64,000 nt of DNA, from contig JAQUYC010000005.1 in assembly GCA_028692105.1 (NCBI GenBank), positions 1-64,000 on the forward strand, in the 5' to 3' direction. Positions within the stretch are counted from its first letter, which is position 1. Every line of letters begins with the position of its first letter. This document shows positions 1 to 11,698 of this stretch, piece by piece. A program made the position numbers and the translations under genes. This DNA is from Eubacteriales bacterium. Lineage in GTDB: Bacteria; Bacillota; Clostridia; Peptostreptococcales; Anaerovoracaceae. Below the pieces are notes generated by a model that did no database searches, was not told the origin of the DNA, and saw only the letters and a program-made list of their open reading frames with translations.

Positions 1-26
1 AAATAAATATTTATTTCAGAATTTTC

Positions 27-54
27 TTGCAACTTCGATTTATTATGCTATAAT
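27..54 (+). promoter_or_regulatory. Sigma-A-type promoter of the corA transcript
   Basis: A TTGCAA hexamer (27-32) and a perfect TATAAT (49-54) are separated by 16 bases. This places transcription start near 61, about 270 bases before the corA start codon, so the message carries a long leader. Confidence 0.6.
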
Positions 55-60
55 ATTTTT

Positions 61-318
61 AAAGGAGGAGTTTGGGAAGTAATCCCGGGATATTGATATA
101 GAACAAACCTATATCAAATTTACATCGAGGGAGGGTGATTCCACCAGAAATGTTAAATGCCGAATGTCGATAACGCCAGTCATCGGATGTAGTGATGATT
201 GGCGTTATTGTTTATTGATACCTGATGTATATATTCTGCCCTTGAAAGGGAATATTCATTGTTATACAATGTGTGCAGATAATAGTCTGCGGATTGAAAA
301 TCTATAAAATCAGGGGAG
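61..318 (+). ncRNA. Structured 5' leader of corA, class not recognised
   Basis: The region between the promoter and corA has no credible reading frame but holds several hairpins. These are GATATAG/CTATATC (about 95-115), a long stem at 170-208 (arms ATAACGCC and GGCGTTAT plus a second block TCATC/GATGA, one mismatch between the blocks) followed by T-rich sequence, CCCTT/AAGGG near 241-252, and GCAGA/TCTGC near 276-290. The long stem followed by Ts could act as a terminator or expression-platform hairpin. I compared it from memory with the M-box, yybP-ykoY, NiCo and c-di-AMP aptamers and could match none of them. A metal-sensing leader is an inference from the downstream gene only. Confidence 0.4.
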
Positions 319-330
319 GTGCAACGGATA

Positions 331-1254
331 TTGATTTATGATCTTGCCGGAAACAAAATTGATTCCATTGATCTGATAGAAAATGAACTGCCCGTAGAAG
401 TTCCTTATATAGGTATCTTAAACAAAAATGAGGCTGAAAATTGGAATCCGGGCATTGATATCAGGATTCTTAAAGGATGCCTGAACGATTCTGTATCAAA
501 ATTTGAAAGCCATGATGGTTTTGACTGTATCAACTTAATGCTTCCGAATAAAGAAAATCTGCTCTGTAAAGGCAGCCGGATCTCTATTTTTTTTCGTAAA
601 AATTTGTTGGTCTTTATCTATAATGAATTACATGATTACGAACTTATTCAAAGTGTTATAACTAAAATTGTTAAGAAGGAGATAGTAAACATCAGCCTTG
701 AACGTGTACTTTTCGAGTTTTTTGATCTTCTTACCGTGGGCGACTCATTATATCTTGAAAATCTGGAACAGGAAATTGCTGAGTTGGAAGAAGCTTTGAT
801 AACATCTAAGAAAAAAGATTACATAAAAGAAATCATAACATTCAGAAAGCAGCTACTCGTCTTGAAACGGTATTATGAGCAGCTTTTTGATCTGGCGGAG
901 GCTATGGAGGAAAATGAGAACGGGTTGCTTTCCCATCGTGCGATCAGATATTTTCATTTTCTGACCACCCGTGCTGACAGACTTTCTGACGCTATCTCAA
1001 ATCTAAGAGATTATGTTTCGCAGGTGCGTGAAGCTTATCAAACAGATGTTGAAATCACACAGAATAATATAATGCGGTTATTCACAGTAATCACTGCGAT
1101 CTTTCTTCCGCTTACACTTATTGTTGGCTGGTATGGTATGAATTTTTCAATGCCGGAATACCTCTGGGCTTATGGCTATCCCGTAGTTATTATAATATGT
1201 GTCACTGTGGCCCTGTCCAGTATAATCTACTTTAAAAAGCATAAGTGGTTTTAG
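331..1254 (+). CDS. corA: CorA-family divalent metal ion transporter
   Basis: This is a membrane channel for Mg2+ or related divalent cations. The long acidic, helical cytoplasmic domain (to about residue 240) is followed by two C-terminal transmembrane helices. The family signature GMN lies at the end of the first helix, in the context GWYGMNF (about residues 269-271), and the chain ends in a basic tail (KKHKWF), as in CorA proteins. The frame opens with a GTG at 319, but that codon overlaps the GGGGAGG Shine-Dalgarno. The TTG at 331, 11 bases downstream of that site, is the better start and gives 307 residues. The gene stands alone behind a long structured leader. Family is certain; the transported metal is not. 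Confidence 0.85.
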   Translation: MIYDLAGNKIDSIDLIENELPVEVPYIGILNKNEAENWNPGIDIRILKGCLNDSVSKFESHDGFDCINLMLPNKENLLCKGSRISIFFRKNLLVFIYNELHDYELIQSVITKIVKKEIVNISLERVLFEFFDLLTVGDSLYLENLEQEIAELEEALITSKKKDYIKEIITFRKQLLVLKRYYEQLFDLAEAMEENENGLLSHRAIRYFHFLTTRADRLSDAISNLRDYVSQVREAYQTDVEITQNNIMRLFTVITAIFLPLTLIVGWYGMNFSMPEYLWAYGYPVVIIICVTVALSSIIYFKKHKWF

Positions 1255-1425
1255 GCGGGGATTGATATATAACCTTTCTGCCAATAAATTAGATATTCCA
1301 TGCCCCTAAGCATTAGTAGCAGTGTAATTTAATGTTACTTAATGTAATATAATATTAATTTGTCCGTTTATAATACAATTTTATTTAATATTTATATCAG
1401 TTATGTATGAAGAAAAGGAGAAGAC
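1255..1425 (+). other. Intergenic region, AT-rich, possible promoter for the Nif11-type gene
   Basis: This AT-rich gap contains two TATAAT hexamers (1348-1353 and 1369-1374) without good -35 elements at the right distance. A clear AAGGAG ribosome-binding site precedes the ATG at 1426. No gene is visible in it. Confidence 0.35.
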
Positions 1426-1821
1426 ATGGCAGACAACGAACAATTAAAGGCACTATACGAAAAGGTATCAAAGGATACGGAGCTACAAAAAAAATTTATT
1501 GAAATTATGGTTAGTTCAAGTGAAGAAAATTCAGAAACAACACGCGACAAGCTGATCAAATTTGCACAGGATGCGGGTTATGATGTAAGTGTAAATGAAA
1601 TACAGGAGTTCCTCAAGGATATGGCCACCGAGAAAGAGGGCGAATTGAACCTTGCAGAACTGGATATGGTAGCAGGCGGTAAAGGCGAAGGTATAGGAAT
1701 GGCCGTGATAGGCGGCATTTCTTCTGCATTGACTGCAATAATTCTCTTGGGCATGACATTACCGGCGTGCATCGGTCAGATACAGCATGGCATTGTAATG
1801 GAGCAATTTTTAAACCGATAA
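1426..1821 (+). CDS. Nif11-type leader peptide / putative RiPP or bacteriocin precursor (orphan)
   Basis: This is a 131-residue protein with a charged helical N-terminal part and a hydrophobic C-terminus. Residues 1-85 resemble Nif11-family leaders: an acidic helical region with an AGYDVS element, then ELNLAELDMVAGG, with the double glycine at 84-85 where C39 peptidases cut such leaders. The predicted core is 46 residues (86-131), rich in Gly, Ile, Ala and Leu, with one cysteine (C115) and a hydrophobic stretch at about 91-118. The start has an AAGGAG site 7 bases upstream. No modification enzyme, C39 transporter or immunity gene occurs in the window, so maturation is unknown. The core could instead be a membrane anchor. 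The Nif11 resemblance is by eye. Confidence 0.65.
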   Translation: MADNEQLKALYEKVSKDTELQKKFIEIMVSSSEENSETTRDKLIKFAQDAGYDVSVNEIQEFLKDMATEKEGELNLAELDMVAGGKGEGIGMAVIGGISSALTAIILLGMTLPACIGQIQHGIVMEQFLNR

Positions 1822-1848
1822 ACTGTAGCTTACTTGATTAATTGTAAA

Positions 1849-1884
1849 GGGGTTATCTGCAGTTTGATATACTGAGATAACCCC
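1849..1884. terminator. Bidirectional hairpin between the Nif11-type gene and atpC
   Basis: GGGGTTATCT (1849-1858) pairs perfectly with AGATAACCCC (1875-1884). It sits between convergent genes. The flanking T-tracts are short, so terminator strength is uncertain. Confidence 0.6.
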
Positions 1885-1900
1885 TCACTTATTATTCTTA

Positions 1901-1955
1901 CATTCTGTCCGGTCACAAATCTTACCCCAAGCTTGCTTGGCTGGCAAAACGGACA
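1901..1955 (+). repeat. Dispersed structured repeat, copy 1
   Basis: A 55-base element runs from CATTCTGTCCGG to CGGACA. Its termini TGTCCG (1906-1911) and CGGACA (1950-1955) are inverted repeats, and it contains CCAAG/CTTGG around a 4-base loop. A second copy lies in inverted orientation at 16849-16907; the shared block from CCCCAAGC to CGGACA is identical for about 30 bases. It lies just 3' of atpC and has no coding capacity. Confidence 0.75.
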
Positions 1956-1969
1956 CATACTAAAACTTC

Positions 1970-4674
<2,705 letters not shown>

Positions 4675-4699
4675 AACGTCACCTCCCCTTTACCGGCTG

Positions 4700-6208
4700 T
4701 CAATTGGAATAACTTTTCTTAAATTCTGTTATGGCAGCTTTTAATTTTTCTTCGACTTCTGGTTCAAGTTTTCCGGTAGTTTTTATTTCTTTGCCGATTT
4801 CCGGATAATGTGTGTCCATGTAATCATAGAAATCTTTTTCAAATTTCTTGATATTTTCAACAGGAATATCCGACAGAAAACGGTTGGTTGCTGCAAAGAT
4901 GATCATAACCTGATGCTCGACTTTAACAGGCGAGTACTGAGGCTGCTTTAATATTTCCATCAGAACGACACCATGATCCAGTCGATCCTTTGTATCCTTA
5001 TCCAAATCCGATCCAAACTGTGAGAAGCTGGCAAGTTCTCTATATTGCGCAAGTTCAAGCTTTACTTTGCCCGAGACTTTCTTCATCGCTTTAATCTGAG
5101 CGTTACCGCCTACACGGGATACAGATATACCTGCGTTTACCGCCGGCCTTTGTCCTGCAAAGAACAACTCTGATTCGAGGAATATCTGACCATCTGTTAT
5201 AGATATTACATTAGTTGGAATGTATGCAGATACGTCTCCTGCCTGGGTTTCAATAATCGGCAATGCCGTTAATGAGCCACCGCCCAGTTTGTCAGAAAGC
5301 TTAGCCGCTCTTTCCAGCAGTCTGCTATGTAGGTAGAATACGTCTCCTGGGTATGCTTCACGTCCCGGTGGTCTCCTGAGAAGCAGGGACATTGCACGAT
5401 ATGCTACCGCGTGTTTTGAAAGGTCATCGTAGATGATCAGCACATGTTTTCCTTGATGCATGAACTCTTCACCCATGGCACAGCCTGCATATGGAGCAAT
5501 GTACTGAATAGGAGCTACATCGCTTGCTGTAGCAGCCACGACAATAGTATATTTCATTGCGCCTTTGTTTTCTAATACCTGAACCAGCTGTGCTACTGTA
5601 GATTTTTTCTGACCAATCGCAACGTAAATACAAATTACATCTTCTTCTTTCTGATTTATGATAGTGTCGATTGCAATTGCAGTTTTTCCAGTCTGTCTGT
5701 CGCCGATTATAAGTTCTCTCTGACCTTTACCTATCGGAATCATGGAGTCAATCGCCTTGATTCCCGTCTGAAGCGGCTGGTTAACCGATTTTCTCGCTAG
5801 AACGCCAGGCGCCAGTTTTTCGATAGGCCTATATGCAGTTGCCTTTATTGGACCTTTTCCGTCAATTGGCTGTCCAAGAGCATTTACTACACGTCCGATC
5901 AATTCGGGTCCAACTGGAACTTCAACGACTCTTCCTGTCGGTTTTACTATATCGCCTTCTTTTATTTCTCTGTCAGGGCCTAAAATTACAGCGCCGACAT
6001 TGTCTTCTTCCAGATTCAACGCCATGCCATAGATCTCATTCGGAAATTCAAGCAATTCACCCGCCATACAGTTCTCCAGACCATATACACGAGCGATACC
6101 ATCTCCGATTTGTATTACAGTACCAAAATCAGAAATATCCAATGCTTTTTTATAGTCTTTTATTCTCTCTCTTATTACTGCACTGATTTCTTCCGGCTTT
6201 AAATTCAT
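4700..6208 (-). CDS. atpA: F1 ATP synthase alpha subunit
   Basis: This is the non-catalytic nucleotide-binding alpha subunit (502 residues). The P-loop GDRQTGKT is at about residues 169-176, and [18 protein letters not shown] is the alpha signature. The open frame begins with TTG-ATG; the ATG at 6208 is preferred because GGGGTGAT stands 5 bases upstream. Length and order are standard. Confidence 0.97.
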   Translation of the reverse strand: MNLKPEEISAVIRERIKDYKKALDISDFGTVIQIGDGIARVYGLENCMAGELLEFPNEIYGMALNLEEDNVGAVILGPDREIKEGDIVKPTGRVVEVPVGPELIGRVVNALGQPIDGKGPIKATAYRPIEKLAPGVLARKSVNQPLQTGIKAIDSMIPIGKGQRELIIGDRQTGKTAIAIDTIINQKEEDVICIYVAIGQKKSTVAQLVQVLENKGAMKYTIVVAATASDVAPIQYIAPYAGCAMGEEFMHQGKHVLIIYDDLSKHAVAYRAMSLLLRRPPGREAYPGDVFYLHSRLLERAAKLSDKLGGGSLTALPIIETQAGDVSAYIPTNVISITDGQIFLESELFFAGQRPAVNAGISVSRVGGNAQIKAMKKVSGKVKLELAQYRELASFSQFGSDLDKDTKDRLDHGVVLMEILKQPQYSPVKVEHQVMIIFAATNRFLSDIPVENIKKFEKDFYDYMDTHYPEIGKEIKTTGKLEPEVEEKLKAAITEFKKSYSN

Positions 6209-6258
6209 CAATTATCACCCCTTACTTGTTCTCTTTTTGCAAACATATCTCTCATTGA

Positions 6259-6798
6259 CTATGTTTGTTTAATGCTGCCTTCAAGATTTTGGAGCTGTTT
6301 CCTGATGGATGCATCGATTACTTTTCCTTCTATGAATATTTTTATTCCGCCTAAGAGGTAAGCATCTGTTTTATTGACAAGCTTTACTTTCTTGTGCAGG
6401 AGCTTTGCTGTTTTTTCTTCAAAGGAACTTAACTGAATATCTGTAAGGGGTTCTACTGAGAAAACAGTTCCCAGAGATATTCCATTTTCCTGATTAATCA
6501 GTTTCTGGTATTCCTTAACGATCCGTTGAAAACTGGTCATCCGTCTTTTATCAATCAGCACAAGTAAAAAATTTATTGTTTCCTGATTAATACTACCGCC
6601 AAAGACCTGCTCTATCACCTTACTTTTTTCGTGCTCCGAAATAACAGGCGAACAGAAAAATTCTTTGAAATCAGGATTTTTATTAAAAATCTCACTGATA
6701 TCATTTAATTCTTCGAGAATGACATCCACCTTATTCCTGTCTCTGGCTGCCTCAAACAGAGCCTTGCCGTATGTAATTTCAACTGTTAATTCTGCCAT
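6259..6798 (-). CDS. atpH: ATP synthase delta subunit
   Basis: This is the peripheral-stalk delta subunit (OSCP type, 179 residues), which joins the b-subunit stator to the top of the alpha3beta3 head. The N-terminal helical domain begins with VEITYGKALFEAA, and the C-terminal domain carries the typical LLGGIKIFIEGKVIDASIRKQL segment. The start overlaps the end of atpF by 13 bases, indicating coupled translation. Confidence 0.95.
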   Translation of the reverse strand: MAELTVEITYGKALFEAARDRNKVDVILEELNDISEIFNKNPDFKEFFCSPVISEHEKSKVIEQVFGGSINQETINFLLVLIDKRRMTSFQRIVKEYQKLINQENGISLGTVFSVEPLTDIQLSSFEEKTAKLLHKKVKLVNKTDAYLLGGIKIFIEGKVIDASIRKQLQNLEGSIKQT

Positions 6799-7280
6799 TT
6801 TGAATTCCCCGTCTCATCAATTATTCTTCCGATGACAGCTTGTTGTTCTTGATGATCTAATTCTTTTTCCAGGATTTTTTCAGCTGCGAAAATAGCAAGA
6901 GCTCCTATTTCCTTCTTCATATCTTCGATTGACTTTTTTTTCAGTCTTTCGATTTCATCTTCGGTTTGTCTGAGCAATGTTGCTGTTCTTTGCTCTGCTT
7001 CCTGGAGAATGCCTTTTGCCTGCGCATCTGCTTTTACCTTGGCTTCTCTTACAATTTCGCGTCCCTTGTTTTCCAGATTTGCGATCTGTATATCATAAGA
7101 CTCTTTTAGCTTGTCAGCCTCGAGTACCCTGTTTTCGGCATATTGAACCGTGTCGATCACTTCATTGTTTCTGTTATCAATCACTTTATTGACTTTGTCA
7201 AACAAATAGTGTTTGAGAAACAGCATAAGTATCAAGAAGTTGACTAAGGTAGCGAAGAGTGTAAATAAATTGCCCTCCAT
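6786..7280 (-). CDS. atpF: ATP synthase b subunit
   Basis: This is the stator subunit b (164 residues). A single N-terminal transmembrane helix (about residues 5-25, LFTLFATLVNFLILMLFLKH) is followed by a long charged coiled coil that dimerises and binds delta. Length is normal for a clostridial b subunit. A short leader with a CCCC/GGGG hairpin separates it from atpE, perhaps helping set subunit stoichiometry. Confidence 0.96.
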   Translation of the reverse strand: MEGNLFTLFATLVNFLILMLFLKHYLFDKVNKVIDNRNNEVIDTVQYAENRVLEADKLKESYDIQIANLENKGREIVREAKVKADAQAKGILQEAEQRTATLLRQTEDEIERLKKKSIEDMKKEIGALAIFAAEKILEKELDHQEQQAVIGRIIDETGNSKWQN

Positions 7281-7341
7281 TACTGCGAACCCCCCCTTCG
7301 GGTATTTTTTTTATTAATTGGTACTTATGTACAGTAGCTCG

Positions 7342-7569
7342 CTATACTACAAACAGAAGCAGAATAGAAACAATCAGCGCATAGAGTGATGTTACTTCTG
7401 CAAATGCTATACCAATAATCATTGTAGACATAATGTCGCCTTTTGCTTCCGGCTGTCTTGCTATTGCTTCAACTGCTTTACCACCAACGATACCTACACC
7501 TATGCCTCCGCCCAAAACTCCTACTGCAGCTACTCCTGCACCTAAAAACGCCATTCCTATAGGGTCCAT
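7342..7569 (-). CDS. atpE: ATP synthase c subunit, probably proton-type
   Basis: This is the membrane rotor-ring proteolipid (75 residues), two helices joined by the loop ARQPEAKGD. The ion-carrying carboxylate is E58, in IAFAEVTSLY. Against the known Na+-binding c subunit of Ilyobacter (Gln32, Glu65, Ser66), the Gln position is V25 and the Ser position is V59, while Thr60 and Tyr63 are kept. Loss of two Na+ ligands argues for H+ coupling. The glycine-rich first helix (GGGIGVG) is intact. A strong AAGGAGG ribosome site fits the need for many copies. Confidence 0.97.
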   Translation of the reverse strand: MDPIGMAFLGAGVAAVGVLGGGIGVGIVGGKAVEAIARQPEAKGDIMSTMIIGIAFAEVTSLYALIVSILLLFVV

Positions 7570-7644
7570 AGTTAAACCTCCTTAAATTACATGTATTATT
7601 TTTTAATTATTATAAGAACCGATATAACAATATCAGCTATTATC

Positions 7645-8319
7645 TTATTCTTCAACCGAAGTTTTCGTAAATACAACAGTCAACATTACGAATACGTAAG
7701 TTTGAATCAGCGCTACAAATAGATCAAAGAAGAAATGCAGCGGAATTGGTATAATAAATGCGAAATATCCCAGTGCCATATAGGTCAGTTCCATGAAAAT
7801 AACGCCTACAAGCATATTGATGAAGAGTCGCAGGCAAAGTGATAATGGAACAGTAACTTTTTCAATAATATTCATGGGCAGGATAAATGCAAATGGTTTT
7901 GTTAAACCATGAAGGTATCCCCCCATTCCGTTTCTTATGATGGCAGTTCCGTTGATTACAACGGCTGCAATAATTGCTAACGTCGCGGTAACGTTAATAT
8001 CTCTGGTTGAGGGTGCAAAACCTATTAAACCTGTTAGATTCATAAACCCGATAAAGATACCAAGTGTTCCGATAAACGGGACAAACCGTTTCTTGTATGA
8101 CTCCCCTAAATTCTCACCGATCAGCTTGTTGAACATATTTACAAACATCTCAATCACAGTCTGCCTTTTCGATGGTATCTTACCAAGGTTTCGAGTAAGC
8201 AGCAGAACCAAAGCAATGATAACAGCCATTATCACCCATTGCATGATTATGCTCATGGTTACTGAATACGTTTGATTTGAAATTGTAAATTGAAATACTT
8301 CCGGCGGACTAATATGCAT
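7645..8319 (-). CDS. atpB: ATP synthase a subunit
   Basis: This is the membrane stator subunit that forms the ion half-channels beside the c-ring (224 residues, at least five transmembrane segments). The essential arginine is in PLSLCLRLFINMLVG, and the final helix contains LFVALIQTYVFVMLTVVF. The start lies 16 bases downstream of the atpI stop. Confidence 0.96.
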   Translation of the reverse strand: MHISPPEVFQFTISNQTYSVTMSIIMQWVIMAVIIALVLLLTRNLGKIPSKRQTVIEMFVNMFNKLIGENLGESYKKRFVPFIGTLGIFIGFMNLTGLIGFAPSTRDINVTATLAIIAAVVINGTAIIRNGMGGYLHGLTKPFAFILPMNIIEKVTVPLSLCLRLFINMLVGVIFMELTYMALGYFAFIIPIPLHFFFDLFVALIQTYVFVMLTVVFTKTSVEE

Positions 8320-8334
8320 TTACTTCCCTTCTCT

Positions 8335-8697
8335 CTATCTTTTATTTTTCTGTATAAGCAAGCTTATGATCATTGAAACATAATGCAGGCTATACCCGAT
8401 CAAATACGCAACGACATTTACCATGTCATCGTTATATACAATCAAAGCAAAAGCAGCTGCAATCGCGATCCGTCCTGCAGCCATGACTAAAAGCAGTACA
8501 TTGCTCTGAGATGCTTTAATTGTGTATTCAGTTATCAAAGAGTTAAGCAAGAAATTTACTAAAGCAATAATGATTCCTATAATAAGAGCTATGACATATT
8601 CCCTAAAGAATATCATTGATACGACAGCAGATAACAACAGGATTATCCCATCATATAACATGACTCTTTTAAGCATTGTCAAAGTATCCTTGGTCAC
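8335..8697 (-). CDS. atpI: ATP synthase subunit I-like membrane protein
   Basis: This small hydrophobic protein (120 residues) has four predicted transmembrane helices and sits at the head of the atp operon, where AtpI is normally found. AtpI proteins assist c-ring assembly and may conduct Mg2+. The start is a GTG with GGAGG 7 bases upstream. The sequence is poorly conserved, so the name rests on topology and position. Confidence 0.8.
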   Translation of the reverse strand: MTKDTLTMLKRVMLYDGIILLLSAVVSMIFFREYVIALIIGIIIALVNFLLNSLITEYTIKASQSNVLLLVMAAGRIAIAAAFALIVYNDDMVNVVAYLIGYSLHYVSMIISLLIQKNKR

Positions 8698-8768
8698 TAA
8701 AATGCCTCCTATATAAGTCTATTGCTTTTCTATTTGCTTATTATTCTGTAAATTATCAATCACCTAGC

Positions 8769-8797
8769 ATTATAACTGCCTCGTCCTAAAATGTAAA
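8769..8797 (-). promoter_or_regulatory. Promoter of the atp operon
   Basis: Read on the minus strand, TTTACA (8797-8792) and TATAAT (8774-8769) are separated by exactly 17 bases, about 70 bases before atpI. This lets the ATP synthase be transcribed independently of the upstream wecB. Confidence 0.7.
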
Positions 8798-8847
8798 GTG
8801 TTGTTGAATTTATTAAATATTCTTATTATTTCCAGTGCGGATGCTGA

Positions 8848-9969
8848 TCATATTTTATCAATCTTGTCCATCTGTATCAATATTTCAACTATCCTTTCGC
8901 AGGCATGACCATCACCATAAGGATTCACGGCATGAGACATTTTATCATAAGCATCCTTGTCGGTCAGCAGCTCTTTAGCCATTCTATAAATGGCATCCCT
9001 GGATACTCCCGCTAATTTTACCGTACCTGCTTCGACAGCTTCCGGGCGTTCCGTTTCTTTTCTGACAACGATAACCGGCTTTCCTAAAGAGGGAGCTTCT
9101 TCCTGCATCCCGCCCGAGTCGGTAATAATCAGATAGGATTTCGACATAAGATTAACAAACGGCTGATACTGCAACGGCTCAATCAAGTGGATTCTGCGAG
9201 CATTTCCCAGTATCTTATCCGCAGTCTCTCTCACTTTCGGATTCATGTGCATCGGATAAATGATTTCTGTATCTTCAAATTCTTCAGCAATATCCCTAAT
9301 TGCACAGAAGATTTGTTCCATATTTTCCCCAAGATTCTCCCTGCGGTGGCATGTCACCGTGATTACTCTTCTGCTTTCGAAGTCAATGCTTCCTAAGATT
9401 TCATCCTCAAAGACGTAAGGTTTTTCCGCAGCATCAAGCAAGGCATCGATCACTGTATTCCCGGTAATGAATATCTTATCATCTGCTATCGCTTCCCTAA
9501 GCAGGTTTTGTCTGTTTCTTTCCGTAGGTGCAAAATGCAGATCAGCGATATGACCTGTAAGAATCCTGTTCATTTCCTCGGGGTAAGGAGAGTATTTGTC
9601 ATATGTCCGCAGCCCCGCTTCGACATGTCCAACTCTGATCTGCTGATAAAATCCCGCCAGCGCCGCCGCAAAGGTCGTTGACGTATCGCCATGAACAAGA
9701 ATGATATCGGGTTTTTCTTTTTTTAATACATCTTCCAATCCCATAAGCACATTAGAAGTAATCTGATTGATGGTCTGATTAGGTTTCATAATATTTAAAT
9801 CATAATCCGGAACCAGTTCAAAAAGCTCCAGAACCTGATCCAACATTTCCCTATGCTGTGCTGTCACGCATAGGATCGATTCTATACGATTATCATTATT
9901 TAATTTCTTCACAAGAGGCGCCATCTTTATCGCCTCAGGTCTTGTTCCAAAAACACTTAAAACTTTCAT
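8848..9969 (-). CDS. wecB: UDP-N-acetylglucosamine 2-epimerase (non-hydrolysing)
   Basis: This cytoplasmic enzyme (373 residues) interconverts UDP-GlcNAc and UDP-ManNAc, a precursor for wall polymers. It starts with the typical MKVLSVFGTRPEAIKMAPL and has HGDTSTTFAAAL, GHVEAGLRT, YPEEMNR and ITDSGGMQEEAPSLGKP, all characteristic of the family. It follows the wecA/tagO-like gene with one base between, and both serve cell-surface polymer synthesis. The alternative name is mnaA. Confidence 0.95.
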   Translation of the reverse strand: MKVLSVFGTRPEAIKMAPLVKKLNNDNRIESILCVTAQHREMLDQVLELFELVPDYDLNIMKPNQTINQITSNVLMGLEDVLKKEKPDIILVHGDTSTTFAAALAGFYQQIRVGHVEAGLRTYDKYSPYPEEMNRILTGHIADLHFAPTERNRQNLLREAIADDKIFITGNTVIDALLDAAEKPYVFEDEILGSIDFESRRVITVTCHRRENLGENMEQIFCAIRDIAEEFEDTEIIYPMHMNPKVRETADKILGNARRIHLIEPLQYQPFVNLMSKSYLIITDSGGMQEEAPSLGKPVIVVRKETERPEAVEAGTVKLAGVSRDAIYRMAKELLTDKDAYDKMSHAVNPYGDGHACERIVEILIQMDKIDKI

Positions 9970-9970
9970 G

Positions 9971-11059
9971 CTATTCCCCCTTGAGCTTTTGCATTTTCTT
10001 GTTCTCTTTCTTTTCTATCGATTCGGTGTTCACCGCCTTCAGATTGAGAGTCCTGCTATTTGGATCCGTAAGGAACACATAGATAAATGTTGCTGCAATA
10101 ATCACAAGCAGGCCGGATTCTATAAATAGGTCACGGCTCATAAGTATCGCCGCAACACCCATAACACCGCTGATACCGTACAGCATCAGTACCGTTCGTC
10201 TTTGTCCCAGTCCCGCTGCCATTATCCTGTGGTGGAGGTGTCCTTTATCCGCTTCCATTATAGGTCGCTTGTTTATAAGCCTTCTCAGTATCGCAAATGC
10301 AGTATCAAAAATAGGAAGGCCCAAGACTAAAACCGGAACCACTGTCGCAAGCATCGTTGCGCTTTTCATAGGGCCCATCACCGAAAGACCTGCAAGCATA
10401 AAGCCTAAAAAAAGTGAGCCTCCGTCCCCCATGAATATCTTTGCCGGATTAAAATTAAAAGGAAGAAATCCCAACGAACCGCCTGCGATAGCAAGCATAG
10501 CCATGCATATTTCTGTACTCCCATGGATATATGCAGTGTATGCAATGGAAACCGACGCGATGAAAGCTACTCCGGCAGCAAGCCCATCCAGACCGTCGAT
10601 GAGATTTATGGTATTAGTGATCCCCACAACCCAGATTACTGTCACTATCAGGCTTAGGATCCACGGGAAGAAGTAATATCCTTCTCCGAAAGGATTGCTT
10701 ATAAAATCAATGCTCACGGTGAACTGATACAGGATAACGGCGCACAGCACCTGAAATCCAAGCTTAATCTTTGCAGGCATGCCCTTGATATCATCAATGA
10801 TACCGACGATAAACATCAAGGTCCCGCCAGCTATGACCCCCATCAGGCGTGTACTGTAAGGCAAAAAAATAAGCAAGGAGGCTACCGTTCCTATATAGAT
10901 AGCTATTCCTCCAAACCGCGGCATCACTTTCGTATGCATTCTCCTGTTATCTTTTGGAATATCAATTGCCCCTATTTTTGGTGCTATCTTAATCGCTGCC
11001 GGTGTAAATATCAGCGCTATTATGAATGCCGTTATAAATATCAATAGATACTGGCTCAT
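9971..11059 (-). CDS. Undecaprenyl-phosphate GlcNAc-1-phosphate transferase (MraY/WecA/TagO family)
   Basis: This polytopic membrane enzyme (362 residues, about ten helices) transfers a GlcNAc-1-phosphate-type sugar to undecaprenyl phosphate, the first step of teichoic-acid or related polymer synthesis. Diagnostic motifs are GIIDDIKGMP, NTINLIDGLDGLAAG, FMGDGGSLFLGF and the His motif GHLHHRI. It is adjacent to wecB, which makes the ManNAc donor used in the next step. TagO and WecA cannot be told apart by sequence alone. Confidence 0.92.
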   Translation of the reverse strand: MSQYLLIFITAFIIALIFTPAAIKIAPKIGAIDIPKDNRRMHTKVMPRFGGIAIYIGTVASLLIFLPYSTRLMGVIAGGTLMFIVGIIDDIKGMPAKIKLGFQVLCAVILYQFTVSIDFISNPFGEGYYFFPWILSLIVTVIWVVGITNTINLIDGLDGLAAGVAFIASVSIAYTAYIHGSTEICMAMLAIAGGSLGFLPFNFNPAKIFMGDGGSLFLGFMLAGLSVMGPMKSATMLATVVPVLVLGLPIFDTAFAILRRLINKRPIMEADKGHLHHRIMAAGLGQRRTVLMLYGISGVMGVAAILMSRDLFIESGLLVIIAATFIYVFLTDPNSRTLNLKAVNTESIEKKENKKMQKLKGE

Positions 11060-11171
11060 CTTATTGTCCTTCCATAATCTCTAATCTCTGCCATCTATCC
11101 AAAAACTCTGAGCTCACCCCAGCTTATTGAAAACTACTGAAATAAAGTGTTTTCTTAGAAAACCGTTAACT

Positions 11172-11627
11172 TTATTTCAATTCATCAAACATTTCAATCT
11201 TAATACCTGCTTCGTCAAGAATCTGCAAAGACAGTTCATCCGGATATCCTTCCTTGACGATGATCCTGTTTAACCCTGCATTAATAATCATTTTCGCGCA
11301 AATGACACAAGGCTGGTGGGTGCAGTAAATTGTTCCCCCCGCTATGCTCTGCCCAAGATGCGCAGCCTGTATAATTGCATTTTGTTCTGCATGCAGTGCC
11401 ATACAAAGCTCGTGTCTTTGGCCTGAAGGTACATTTAATTTCTGCCTCAGGCAACCCCCACGTTCCTCGCAATGCATGATTCCGATCGGCGCTCCGTTGT
11501 ATCCTGTTGCCATGATCCTTTTATCCTTGACTATGATAGCCCCGACCTGTCTTCGCATACAAGTGGATCTCTTCTGTGTTACTTCCGCCATCTCCATAAA
11601 GTATTCATCCCAATTAGGTCTTTCCAT
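11172..11627 (-). CDS. comEB: Deoxycytidylate (dCMP) deaminase, ComEB type
   Basis: This zinc-dependent deaminase (151 residues) supplies dUMP from dCMP. The zinc motif is [11 protein letters not shown] with [11 protein letters not shown] (HAE and PCxxC). Length is standard. It precedes the wecA/wecB pair on the same strand, an arrangement seen in many clostridia upstream of the atp operon. Confidence 0.92.
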   Translation of the reverse strand: MERPNWDEYFMEMAEVTQKRSTCMRRQVGAIIVKDKRIMATGYNGAPIGIMHCEERGGCLRQKLNVPSGQRHELCMALHAEQNAIIQAAHLGQSIAGGTIYCTHQPCVICAKMIINAGLNRIIVKEGYPDELSLQILDEAGIKIEMFDELK

Positions 11628-11698
11628 ATACTTCTATACCTCTCCTATTCTTACTCGATAGTTGCGAAAATCAAATTTTATGTTGTGTTGCACCTTCA

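Noticed and set aside
61..318. M-box magnesium riboswitch or yybP-ykoY manganese riboswitch before corA
   Set aside because: None of the conserved sequence blocks of these classes could be found; only generic hairpins are present, so no class name was given.
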